Source: Lateolabrax maculatus
Taxonomy: Eukaryota; Chordata; Actinopteri; Acropomatiformes; Lateolabracidae
Assembly (NCBI GenBank): GCA_031216445.1
Contig: CM062210.1
Span: 12,845,501-12,909,500 of the forward strand
Direction: 5' to 3'
DNA length: 64,000 nucleotides
Of the stretch, positions 1-10,639 are shown in pieces. Within the stretch, counting starts at the first letter, position 1. Each line of letters begins with the position of its first letter. The position numbers were made by a program, and so were the translations under genes. The notes under the pieces are model-generated. The model was not told the origin of the DNA. It did not search any database and saw only the letters and a program-made list of their open reading frames with translations.

Positions 1-682
1 TTTCACATCGTAATGGCCGTGAATCAGGGAGGAAGCCAAGCGGTCGTGCTACAATTAGAGCTCTTTTGTGCCTCTTCCTCTGTCTCTTTCTCCCTCTCTT
101 TTCGTGTTTTCACTCGCTGACGCTCTCCCTATCAAGGGTATGTTAAAACAGTCTACACTGCTCTGCTGCAAAGGCAGAATGGTGGGGAATTGTGAGCTGA
201 GTGGGGGGAAATTCACACTGTGCTGCTGCTGGACAGACACGCACGTACACACGCACCAGATGGTACAGGAAGGAGGATTAAATAAACACACATGCACAGA
301 CACACACCTATTGGCAGACAGACGCCTCTGTGTGCACTGTCCCTTAATGAATGTCTATGGGGAGTCAAAGGGTCCAAGCTCATTTAGTTGACTCTCAATG
401 AGATGCAGCATTATGACTATGGTAATACGCTTCTCCCTTCCCCAATAATCATACACAGGTCATTGTGTCAGAGTGATTCATTTCTATCGCACACATACGC
501 CAGATGTTATTACGCAGGAGAGTAAATCTCTCCAATGGATGTCGATGGGCTTCTATGCAAAAAAGGCGAAAAGTGGAGACGAAAGAGAAGAGGAAAAAAA
601 TATATTGTTATAGCAGTCCAGCGTGTAGTAAGCTATGCTGTTCGCTCAAGCATGACGGCTGGTAATGCAGGTTTGGATGTAG

Positions 683-729
<47 letters not shown>

Positions 730-2130
730 TTTGAGAGGAGAGGGGGGGAGCTCCCCTTCACTAATACCTGCTACTCGGATTACCACAGCGTCTTAAGTAT
801 TCAACCGGACTCATATTTTCCCTTTCTGTCTTTTTAGCCAAATTGGCTGTCTTTACACTGTAAAGCAGCGATATAGCCCTCCTTACTGAGGAGCCTATGG
901 GGGATCCACGAAGAAGAACATTAAAATGCAGCGATAGCCTTGTTGCAAAGCTCCTCTCTATTTCTTTCTCTCTCGCTCTCTCTTTCTGCAGCAAAGGCTT
1001 CTAAATCATCCAGCCTCCTCTATTAGACGGGAGACTTATTGAGGTAGAAACCATAAAAAATGAAGAAGGGAAATTTAATCCCTGAAATATTGATTTGCAC
1101 ATTAATATCAGATAGGCAGAGGGCAATCTAGCCGGGTGGAAATGACACATTGTCGACCCCTAGGAGAGGCCCGAGCCAATCTTCTAGCTGCATGTGTCTT
1201 GGGCCCAGGAGTTATAGGACAGACTCAGCCCCTGTCTCTCTCTCTCCCATCCTCTCCTCCTCCCAGTACCCTCTCATCTCAACCCCCCCCCCCCATCCGC
1301 ACCCTTAATGAAGGCTGCAATGCTGAAAATGCATTAGCTTTTAATAATCAAGAAGCATTTTCAAGCCAACAGCTATTGTCCTCCCAGGGCTGTCTGCCCA
1401 TCTCTCACGCTATATGTTTTTTTTTTTTTTTTTTATCCCTCCCCTCGACTGCTACGGGTAAAATGAACGTTACAAGCTGCTTAACTAACATGCAGAGATA
1501 TACACACCCAGCCTTTGATAGTACTAAGACACCCTGCACAGAAAAACAAAAACAAGGGGCCTGGGCTTCTGCAAACATAAAGCTCAAAAATGTTCTCATT
1601 TGCGAGACAAGAAAAATAACAGAGATTCTGTTATTATAGAGTGAGACAATACCATCATTAACTGATGAAATTCACTGCAATTAGACAGGATCATCTCCTC
1701 TCATAAATTTCACTTTTTTGATTTTTTTTTATTATTAAGCTTTGGCTGTATTTTTTGTAATGAAATGTAGGATTTTATGCAGATGCAATTAAATCGTCTG
1801 ATTTGAGAGAAGATCCATCCTGTCCAAAAAAACATCAGTGTTCTTAGATGATCAATCGATAAAATTGATGTGATTTCAGTTCATATTTAATTCATAGAAA
1901 ACCCGTTTTTTTATTGAATTTAGTTTTTACATTTAAATACCAGCCTACCTTTTTACGTATAATAATAAGATTAATAACAACAATAATAATTACAACAATA
2001 ATAAAACTGAACAATTCTTATTATTAAAGCAGTGATGACGGTCCTTATTTTTGCTGTTTGTTGTTCTACACAAAATCCCATATTTTGATTAAAAACCGGG
2101 CTTACACTCTGTTTATAAAACGCTTTACGC
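1..2130. other. Non-coding, mostly single-copy sequence with constrained-looking islands
   Basis: No exon-like reading frame is recognisable here. The sequence is complex apart from a GT microsatellite (686-728), a C run near 1,281 and a T run near 1,417-1,434. Three stretches read like ancient non-coding enhancer DNA, being balanced in composition, free of simple repeats and rich in homeodomain-type ATTA/TAAT cores: about 1-130, 1,000-1,200 and 1,290-1,400. That reading is inference from texture only, since no alignment could be made. From 1,640 to 2,120 the sequence turns strongly AT-rich with ATA/AAT trinucleotide runs. Confidence 0.45.
686..728. repeat. (TG)n microsatellite
   Basis: About 21 uninterrupted TG dinucleotides. 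It is the first of many dinucleotide arrays in the window and creates the poly-Cys/Val open frames around it. Confidence 0.97.
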
Positions 2131-2327
2131 ATTCAGTAATCCAAACAATTTGAGAAGTACAACACGTCTGGGAAAACTGCTTTAAAGCCTCTATTTTCGG
2201 GGATAAATACGCTCCGAAATCCGCTTCGAAAAGCCGGGAAAGTCGTGCAGAAATAGAGACAGTCCTGCAAAAAAAAAAGGGTCGCCTGCCCTACACACCG
2301 CTCATTTGGAGCGTATACAGTCTCTCC

Positions 2328-2380
2328 ACGCACGCACACACACACACACACACTCACTCACACACACACACACACTCACT
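2328..2380. repeat. Interrupted (CA)n microsatellite
   Basis: CA repeats broken twice by CTCACT. It is followed within 200 bp by long T runs (2,437-2,465) and an A run (2,550-2,567), so 2,280-2,570 is almost wholly low complexity. Confidence 0.93.
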
Positions 2381-2740
2381 ACACCGTTACATACCCGGGT
2401 TGGAGGACTGACTGGCCCCTTGGCCCTGATGTTTTGTTTTTTTTTTCTGTTTTTTTTTTTTTTTTCCTCCCGTGCGATCGATGTCCCCCCTGTCACTGTC
2501 GCGTCCCAATCCGAGCCAAGTCTATCTACCTACCTCGAGAAGGAGGGAAAAAAAAAAAAAAAAAAAACCCAGAAATACCTGAGAAGCCCTGCCTCTCGCG
2601 CTCTGCCTCGTCTAAATTAATGCACAGCAACACCAATCGACAAACTTAAGCGAGATGTTGCCGCTCGCATCTCTGGGAATTAAAAGCGGGACAATTTATA
2701 TAAGGAAATTATAAACCCACGACGCGGATGGGGAGCGAGG

Positions 2741-2779
2741 GAAGGGGGGGGGGAGGCGTGGGGTGGGGGGTGGGGGGTG
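2741..2779 (+). other. G-rich tract, G-quadruplex candidate
   Basis: Runs of nine, four, six and six G separated by one to five bases satisfy the four-G-tract rule on the plus strand. It lies about 100 bp from the start of the CpG-rich block. Confidence 0.7.
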
Positions 2780-4326
2780 AGGAAATGGAATTTATAGACT
2801 ATGGATGGGAGGGCGGAATTTAAAATGTGTTAATATCAATATAACAACAGAGTTTGAGATTTGGATACACTGTGGTCCTTCAAACGCCGGGGCTAAAGAC
2901 ACGCAGCGGACCCAGGAGCTGGCCGGCTCTGAGGGGGACTCGCCGTGCTACCAGTAGCCCGGCGATCGGTCTCCCTCCCTGGGCGACGCAGCCACCCACG
3001 CCTCGGTGAAGTGAGACTACTTTTAAAGCCCGGTGGGTGAACATGTGCGGACCACGGTCGGCGACCGCGGGTTGCTTTTGTAGCGCTCGTTTAATGAAGG
3101 CATTGCTCCGGCTGTTGCAAAACACTTAAGCACACGAAATGAAGGGGAGAGAGGGGGGGGGGGGATCCAGTCGGGAGACCGATCGTGTCACTCCGGCCGT
3201 GAAAATGCCTGGAAGGTGCACGAAAACCCGATGTGTTAAACACTGTCTGCGATCGCCGCGGCGCGTCCGGACGAGCTCCGCACGTGAAATGCGTGACGGC
3301 CGGGGAGTGAAACGAGGAGTCGGGAAGTGGGAGAAGAGACCGAGCCGGACCCCTCGACTAGAAACCGGCTCGAAGCGGACATGTCCGAGGGATCGGGCTC
3401 CTGGAAAGGCTGTAACACCATATCCGCAAAACTGCAAAGCCACAAGAGAGAGAGAGAGAGAGAGAAAAAAAGAAGGGGAAAAAAAAAGAGGGGGAGAAAC
3501 GCTCGGCTCGCCCGGTTCTGTCTAACGTGGATCTGCACAGCACACAATCTCAGGAACAATCGTAAACTTTGCAAAAAGGCAAGCCTGGACGCGATACCCC
3601 CCCCCCCCACCCCACACCTTGTAGCAGCACGGACACATGCGTAAAGAAGAACGCCTCAGACCCCTTGTCAGTCGCTCGCTTTATTGTAGGAAAAGCGCCG
3701 GAGTTGCACTAACATCCCGATATCCGCCTTCACCCCGGTCTAAAAACACCCAGCACCTGTTATCCAAAACAGCCCCGATGTCAGGGATCCACCGGCGAGA
3801 TGGATAATCGATACCCGACCCCTAAAATTTAACACACACCCCAAACTACTCAATAAAAGTTAAAGGGAGAGAGAGAGAGAGGAGAAGAAAAAAAAAAAAA
3901 AAAAAACTTACTTTCTTCCCCCTCCAAAGCCGTCACCTCCGCTTCTCTCTCTGCTCGTGGGTTTACAAAACAGTCACATCCAGCGGTTTGCGTGTTTGGA
4001 CAATCAAAACGTGGAAAAAAAACAGGGAAAATTACAATAATCCTCCAACTTTATATTGGGAAAAGGGGGTAAAACCACAAATGTCAAGCGTTCAGAGAGC
4101 TATCCCTTATTTTGGTTCCGGTGGCGGTGAAACGACGTGTCGACGGGCTGCCTCGCAGTTTCTCTTGTGGACGGGGGTCGGGAAACGGAGGAAAGGAAAT
4201 GAAAATCCGATATGTCTTTATTCTGCTAATTATTATCGTTTTAGCCCTGTTTAAAAAAATGGCTGATTAAGTTGAGTGCGCATGTCTTTGTGTGTCTATT
4301 TCCCGATATGCACTCTGGGAATGGGT

Positions 4327-4359
4327 AGAGAGACACAGAGAGAGAGAGAGAGGGCGAAC

Positions 4360-4403
<44 letters not shown>

Positions 4404-4466
4404 GAGAGAGGGAGGGAGCAAAAGAGAGACGGAGAGGGAGGGAGAGAGAGAGAGAGAGAGGAGAGA
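4327..4466 (+). repeat. (GA)n polypurine tract, about 140 bp
   Basis: GA dinucleotides with occasional GG, CG or AA interruptions run for about 140 bp with almost no pyrimidines on the plus strand. Such homopurine mirror repeats can form intramolecular triplex (H-DNA) and can be bound by GAGA-type factors. The tract sits inside the CpG-rich block. A shorter GA/A tract lies at about 3,447-3,500 and another at 3,867-3,906. Confidence 0.95.
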
Positions 4467-5967
4467 AGTGTAATTAGTGAGTTGATCAACAGTCTCCACA
4501 TTGCAAATGACGCGCACACGGAGCCCTGGCGGCCGCAGAGGTCTGTGCTCGCAGGAGGAGGAAAAAAAAAAAAAAAAAAAAAAATCCTTTTGTATGGTTT
4601 CTCTCTCTAAGGCCAACTCACATGTAAGAACAATGGGCCGACCGCTTCCTGCACACCAGACAGGCTGGACTCAGAATTACTCTCAAGCACTTAGAAGTCA
4701 TCTTTGTCTATTAGAAACAAGTTTGTCTTTTTCTTATCCCTCCGCCGACGCGCAGCTCTCCTCCGCTTTTTGACCGGACAGACATAAGAAAGCTGTTTCT
4801 GTGAAGCCCGGGATGCTCATTTGTGCGCTGGGCCAGGTTGGTCGTGACACCACAGGTGAACTGCTCTCGCTGAGGCGCGCACGGGGAGCGGGATCCTCGC
4901 GGATTCCGGGACACGTCGCAGTGTAAAAAAAATAATAATAAATAAAAAGAAAACTGCTTGTGTGAGTTTCTGTGAGGTTTTTTTTTTTTTTTTTTTTTTG
5001 GAACAGTTTATGAAAATGAATGAAAGAGCTGAACTTTGTGGATAACACTTTTTTTTATATATATATATCACTAATGTGCATGAGAAGAGAAAGAAAAAGA
5101 AAGAAAAAAAAAAAAAAACACCTGAGGGGGAGAATCAAAACCACACAACCGTCTTGTGCCGCGCATGAAAACGGGGCCTGCATGTAGTGTAGAATACATT
5201 TCATGGGAAACATCATGTATGTACAAAAGCACAAAACGCATCCACACTCGTGAGTAATTTACGCCGGGCGTGGATGCACAGTTTTGGCCTTTTATATTGT
5301 CTAATAATATGGCGTTTTTTCTCTTCCCCCCCCCCCTCTGGAGCGAGCGTACTATATCTAATCGGTCGCAAATATGCTGCATATAAACATTGGAGCTTCA
5401 AAATCAAAGCCACCACGCATCACAGTAATCCGCCACATGTTGGAAAGTCATCACTGCCCTTTCGGGACCGCTGAGGCCCCGTGTGGGTTCAATAGAGCCA
5501 AACTGCAAAATCCAATACAGGGTCAAACAAAAATCCCCCTCTCTATTCAAAGCTCCATTCACTGGCGTTTATATTTAGTGTCCTTACAAAGTGCATCGGT
5601 CTGCTGGCCCTATATCCTTTCAATGCAAACCGTTTACTGTGTGTCTCCCCCCCCCCGGTTTTCTTAATAGTGGCTCTTGGGCAAGGGGAAGACTTTACAC
5701 AGTCTCAATCGGGGAGAAAATCAAGAGATCTTGTTCGCCTTCATGGAAAAAAAAAAATCGAAGCTGGGGGTGAATTGAACTGCGTGAGCCGGGGCTTGGG
5801 ATGTGATGATAAGGCTGCTGCTGGCAAGTGAACTACCAGGGTCTACTTTGCAGCCACGCCGACTGGACTGCGCCCATACCAACTGGATCCTTAAGAAGCC
5901 AAGGAGGATCCGAGCCCGACCCGACCCGGGGCTGTTTGTTCTGGGTTTAGAGAGGTCTCTGACAAAT

Positions 5968-6020
5968 GGGGGGGGGGGGGGGTTTGGGGTTGGGGGGTGG
6001 GGGGTGGGGGGTGGGTGGGT
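5968..6020 (+). other. G-run cluster, G-quadruplex candidate
   Basis: A run of 15 G is followed by repeated GGGG and GGGGGG blocks separated by T or TTT. It lies about 50 bp before CCG/CTG triplet sequence, as is common in 5' UTRs and proximal promoters. Confidence 0.75.
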
Positions 6021-6068
6021 CGAGGTTGAGGAACAGAGGCGTCACTTTCCACCGGGATCCGAGGCTCC

Positions 6069-6235
6069 CGCTGCTGCCGCCGCCGCCGCCGCCGCTTGCA
6101 GCTTGCCTCCCTGTCCTCCAGGGGTTTTTTTTTTTTTTTTTTTCCCCGAGCCCGTCAGCCGCGGAAGGCGTCGCTCACAGACGGCTTGGAGAACCGAGCC
6201 TGCCCGCCGCCGCCGCCGCTGCTGCTGCGGCGGAC
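6069..6235. repeat. Two CCG/CTG triplet-repeat patches
   Basis: CTGCCGCCGCCG-type triplets occur at about 6,069-6,096 and 6,203-6,235, separated by a T run of about 20 (6,124-6,143). A long A run follows at 6,240-6,258. GC-rich triplets beside a G-run cluster are typical of vertebrate 5' UTRs, but the flanking homopolymers break every reading frame, so I do not call coding sequence. Confidence 0.7.
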
Positions 6236-6789
6236 GCGCAAAAAAAAAAAAAAAAAAAGTCCACCGGGGGGCCGTGCGTCGACCTTCTCGCAGCTTTGCG
6301 GAGTGGACCTATTTCTCAACTGCGACTTTAATACACGTAAACGGAGGACTTTTGTAGACATGAACCACCGTGATTTTCCTTCTTCTTTTTTTTTTTTTTT
6401 TTTTTTAAAATACACGAACATCTCCATTTCTTTGAAAGGATGTACTTATGACCCACTTTCTAGTGATTCAGTGCGTGCGCGCCGTTGACATTTTCAGCGG
6501 AGTTAAGTTTGTTATTTTACTTGTTTTCAGTGAGGAAAAAAAGAGAAAGCACAAAGCGGATTTAGAGAACTGATATAGGCTACCGCTTATCTTAACCTCC
6601 TGCGTTTTGTAATTCCCCCCGGTCTCCACCCTCCCTCTCTCCCTGCAGACGATGCTCTTTCTCCGGAGGACCGCTTGACAATAGACCACGTTAACTAATA
6701 TTTCGCCCCATTTCCATATCAGCAGCATCCTCAATTAATTATAGATTTTTATCTGTAAACTCCGGTCTGGGGATCTGTGCGCGCCTGCT

Positions 6790-6802
6790 TGTGCGTGCGT
6801 GC

Positions 6803-6840
<38 letters not shown>

Positions 6841-6848
6841 GCGTGCGC
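6790..6848. repeat. Alternating GT/GC tract (Z-DNA-prone)
   Basis: An almost perfect alternation of purine and pyrimidine, with TGCG units flanking a pure TG core over about 59 bp. GC-containing alternation is more prone to the left-handed form than pure TG. Confidence 0.93.
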
Positions 6849-8472
6849 CAGCCCGCGAGTATTCGTGTGTTCTAAGGCAAATAAATTGATGAGACATTTC
6901 TTTGTGGCATCACCAGAAACACAGACCAGGAGGACTGAAATGAAACATGTGGCGTTAAGCAGCAGCAGAAAAATTGTGGCGTAATTATCAAACACTAAAT
7001 GCGCTGCGTTTTGTTTCCCAATGCATGCACTGACATATGAAAGGTAGCACTGGACACTCGTAGTGATCTTGTGCCACTTCAAGTAGATCAATAACTTTGA
7101 ATCGGCTGGAGATATTACCATAAATGCTTGACACACTGGGAGATGCCATGGGATGAGACCATTGTTGGTCCATCAATACAGCCTATTCTCGGGTGTCACA
7201 CTAAAAGCCTGGGTGGATGTCATTCGCCCTGATCTTTTTTTTTTTTTAAATAATTTTGTCAATTCTCAAGTCCTTCCCGACGTTTACTGCCAACAGTCAG
7301 CTGGTTCAGCGTTTTCCTGGATGTGCACAGACTTCCACCTTGTTTGTCCTATGCGCCGGCGCCCTCATGGGGTTGCATGGCTGACCCCTCTGCCTCATCA
7401 GGAATACACACACACACACACACAAAAACACGCAAAAAAAAAAAAAAGCCCACAGCTCTGACCCGCAACCTGCCACAGTGACCCACTGGCCGACTCTCGT
7501 CCACCAAAACACACGCAACAAAACAAGCTTTACAAAAAGGCCCACGAAACAGACAATGAGAAGTTGAGTGTAACTCTTTCAACGCGTGACACCAATGTCA
7601 GATTTCGCCACTCACTGCAGTGCAACTGAGCCAAATTAAAGTGCATTTAAAAATCCTTTTTTTTTTTCAAAATATGTGCAATAATTAAAACTGTACTTGG
7701 CCCACAATAAAAGAACATTTTGACGCACAGAAATCCTCTAAATGTCACGTCACTTGCAAGTTGTCCCCTGTGTTAAATCAAAGGTGCAGAGTTGCAAAAA
7801 TCAGCTAATTGCAAATAAATCAGAAAGACAGAATTATTTCTGTGATTTCGGCGAAATTAATGTCTGAGAAAAATGTTTCTTCAACTTGTTTGCCGACAAA
7901 ACACTCCACAGAGAAGTGGGGCAAAAACAATTTACTCTTGAGCAATAACTGAGGAAAACGTAGTAAAAACTGTGACACAAAATGACGTTTTTGCCCATAT
8001 ATGCTCACCATAAACTCTCCCGACGTTTTCACACTCAGCCCTAAAGCCATCCAACAACGCTCCATAAATATGCAATCGTTAAAAAAAAACTTCAAATTTA
8101 CCTCCTCTTACCTCTTTTAAATCCCCAAAAAAGCATAAAGTATAATAAGCCATTGAAAGAGAAGATAAATAAAAATGTAGACTCTCGGTACCTTTGGTAT
8201 AAAACATTCCGTTTTCTTCTTTTCTGTCTTTCTCTTGCTCAGTAGCGATCCGATAATAGCATATGGAAAGTGTTTTCAAAATGCCCAGATTTGGCACATT
8301 GTCATTGAAAAGAGAGGAGCGCAGTGATGCGGTGCTACAACAGGGGAAATGAGTTGCGGATTGGACGCAGCCCGCCTCGGTGCGGACTTATCCCACTTTA
8401 ATTTAATATTCCGCAATCACACACACTAGTGATGGCATATAATTCAAGGAGAAATTCAGAGGGAAGGAAATG

Positions 8473-8474
<2 letters not shown>

Positions 8475-8513
<39 letters not shown>
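8475..8513. repeat. (GT)n microsatellite
   Basis: Pure GT dinucleotides over about 38 bp, followed about 100 bp later by a T run of 31 (8,609-8,639). Confidence 0.96.
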
Positions 8514-8516
<3 letters not shown>

Positions 8517-8611
8517 TCACCACTTTATTTGATTAAGGAGAGAGGCAGCACAATATTGTTTCTTTTTCACCCTGTTTCCCTTCGTCTTTTGCTTCCCCCA
8601 CCCCGAGTCAG

Positions 8612-8645
<34 letters not shown>

Positions 8646-8978
8646 GAAACAATAGATATTTATTTGTTTGTATTTAGATCATTTATTTAAAAATCAACAA
8701 CTCCGACTACTTTGCGCACCGGTGTCACACTGGAATCATCCCTAACATAAAATCGAGAGCCATAAACGCTTGTTTGTAAAACACTGAACCCAAAATCAAT
8801 GTATTGGGACATTTCAATCGATTATATAAACGAAAATCCATACGCAACATGAGACCGGTATCAGCCCACTCTTCCGCTCCCTTTTAGAGGAGTGGGGGGG
8901 TGGGGGGGGGGGCGCAGAGAAGAGAAAAAAAAAGAAACAAAGACTGTCAATGCAGCCCTTTGCCTCAGTCACTTAGAT

Positions 8979-9336
8979 CAGGGCTTCTCCAACATTTTCA
9001 TGTCAAGGACCCCCAAATGGACGCACCTTATGCCAAGGGTCCCCATTTAATTGGATTTTGTCCCTGGGACTCCCAATATCTTTTTTTTTTTTTTTTTTTT
9101 TTTTTTTTGGTTGTTATTGATTTAGAGTTGCATTGTAAACCTGTGTGACGTTAATGGTGATACAAGTGAAACCTTTGTTCAGACATATGTTCTCTAATTG
9201 GAGTAATTTCAGGTTAATGAGATCCCGGTGAAATTAAACAATTCTTCATTTTGCAGAGGAGGGGGGGGGGGGGGAACCCCTGCGTGGCCTTCGCGGACCT
9301 TTGAGGATTCCTGAACCCCACTTTTGACAACCGCTG
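8979..9336. mobile_element. Short non-autonomous hAT-type DNA transposon, 358 bp
   Basis: The element begins CAGGGCTTCTCCAACA and ends with a sequence whose reverse complement begins CAGCGGTTGTCAAAAG, an imperfect terminal inverted repeat of the CAG.GGTTCTCAAAC class typical of vertebrate hAT elements. It is flanked by a perfect 8-bp direct duplication, ACTTAGAT, at 8,971-8,978 and 9,337-9,344. Eight-base target duplications are diagnostic of hAT transposition. The interior has a T run of about 28 (9,081-9,108) and a G run (9,260-9,273) but no transposase frame, so it is a MITE-like passenger dependent on an enzyme made elsewhere. The intact duplication suggests a fairly young insertion. Confidence 0.88.
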
Positions 9337-9818
9337 ACTTAGATGTCAAAGTGCTTCCAGATGCGCAATGATAGTGCGGGTCCTGATGACAACAATTAGA
9401 CAGGAGAAAAAAAAAAAAAAAAAAAAAGCCCCCAATCAAACGGGGCCACACGGGATTACGGTGCATTGCAGGGGTCAAGGGGAACCCGTTTCTGCACACA
9501 CACCCCCACCCCCCACCCCAACCCACCCCCGGTCGTCTCCACACACAAAATATCACATTTCAGCATCACATAACCTACCCGAGCAACAATCAAGCACTTC
9601 AGGCACTATATAATCAGGTATGCAAATTCCCGGGCAAAGCCACGGACATGATGGCCGGTGCGCACTGTCAGATGAGCTATTGCGTAAACTGTGCATTAAT
9701 ATGCAACATGATATGAAGAGTGGGGGGGGTAAGAAACGGGGGAACGGGGACAGGCGGCGGGTAAAATAAGGAGGTGCCAATCATGTAAAATTTACATGGG
9801 ACCACAGCTGCTCGGGCA

Positions 9819-10210
9819 GGGGGGGGGGGGGGGGGGGGTGGAATTCGGGTGGACTTGAGATTAGGGAGGCGAGAGGGAGGGAGGAGGACGGGGCGGAGGT
9901 GCCGGGGCGGTGGGTCCGTGCAGCCGCTGGTGCCACTCTGTTTATTTGATAAGAGCAATCGATGGCCCCTGACTGTAAAGTCTTTACCCAGACGCAGGCG
10001 GGGCAGGATGGGGGGGGGGGGGGGGGGGGGGGGCGATGCCGCTCCCGGGGAAGAACAAATGTTGTGGCAAGCAAAAAAAAAAAAAGGAGGAGCGGAAGGA
10101 GGACAGGCACAGGAGAGGAAGGAGGAGAAGGAGGAGAAGGAGAAGGGTGACTTGGCAGACGCCGCCGTCGTGGGTTGCTTGCGAGGGAGGGGGGGGGGGG
10201 GGGGGGGGGG
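9819..10210 (+). repeat. Three poly-G runs of 20-24 bases within 400 bp
   Basis: Uninterrupted G-runs lie at 9,819-9,838, 10,010-10,033 and 10,189-10,210, all on the plus strand. Each alone can form G-quadruplexes, and together they give a pronounced purine-strand bias. Exact lengths may carry sequencing error, because long G-runs are hard to read. Confidence 0.85.
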
Positions 10211-10232
10211 AAGAGAGATCAACAGTACAAAA

Positions 10233-10292
10233 GCGCGCGCACACACACTCGGAAACGCGCGCACACACACACGCACGCACGCACACACACAC
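10233..10292. repeat. CG/CA alternating tract (Z-DNA-prone)
   Basis: Alternating GCGCGCAC and ACGC/ACAC units form two blocks (10,233-10,248 and 10,255-10,292) just after the third G-run. CG-rich alternation is the strongest Z-forming composition in the window. Confidence 0.85.
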
Positions 10293-10527
10293 CCCCTCTC
10301 CTCCCGCTGTTTCCATTCAGTCTCACCTCGCCCCGCTGCCCTCCTCCCACTTGGCCCCTTGGTCCTCCGATCTTTTTCATTGTTGATCCCTCTTTAATAG
10401 ACACGCGTCCAGTGAGTGTCCTCCATATATGGACAGGGGAATAAAAAATGCCCCCCCCCCCCACACACACACACACACACACAAAAAAATAAGAAAGAAA
10501 CTGCCTCCTCCTGATGCCCCAACACGC

Positions 10528-10563
<36 letters not shown>

Positions 10564-10639
10564 GGCCTCCAGCCCCGTTCAACGCCAAATTCTATTGATT
10601 ATCACTCAGATCCACATCGACTTATAGACCCGTGAAGCT

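Larger units (their letters stand above)
2600..6700. promoter_or_regulatory. CpG-rich, promoter-like block (CpG island candidate)
   Basis: CpG dinucleotides are frequent from about 2,880 to 3,420, 3,600 to 3,800, 4,500 to 4,920 and 5,850 to 6,310, against a CpG-poor background over most of the window. This is how the unmethylated promoter and 5' UTR region of a vertebrate developmental gene normally looks. G-runs, CCG/CTG triplet runs (6,069-6,096 and 6,203-6,235) and long A and T runs are interspersed. An AT-rich TATA-like stretch (TTTATATAAGG) lies near 2,695. No open frame here encodes a recognisable domain; the long ones are Gly-, Pro-, Ser- or Lys-rich translations of the repeats. Direction of transcription is not settled: a strong splice-donor match, GAAA|GTAAGT, lies on the minus strand at 3,911. 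I infer promoter and 5' UTR exons, gene unknown. Confidence 0.5.
6735..8960. other. Non-coding, AT-richer flank of the CpG block
   Basis: No gene is seen. It holds a Z-DNA-prone alternating tract (6,790-6,848), CA plus A runs at 7,407-7,446, a GT microsatellite (8,475-8,513) and a T run (8,609-8,639). The interval 7,000-8,400 is complex sequence. A good minus-strand splice-donor match, GAG|GTAAGA, lies at 8,111, which may mean that a minus-strand transcript crosses here. There is no open frame of convincing composition. Confidence 0.4.

Noticed and set aside
5803..6357. 184-codon plus-strand open frame in the CpG-rich block
   Set aside because: It translates G-runs, CCG triplets and poly-T/A into Gly, Ala/Pro and Phe/Lys runs; no domain, and homopolymers make the frame arbitrary.
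9677..10288. 203-codon minus-strand open frame
   Set aside because: Pro-rich translation of the three poly-G runs and CA tracts; composition follows the repeats, not a protein family.
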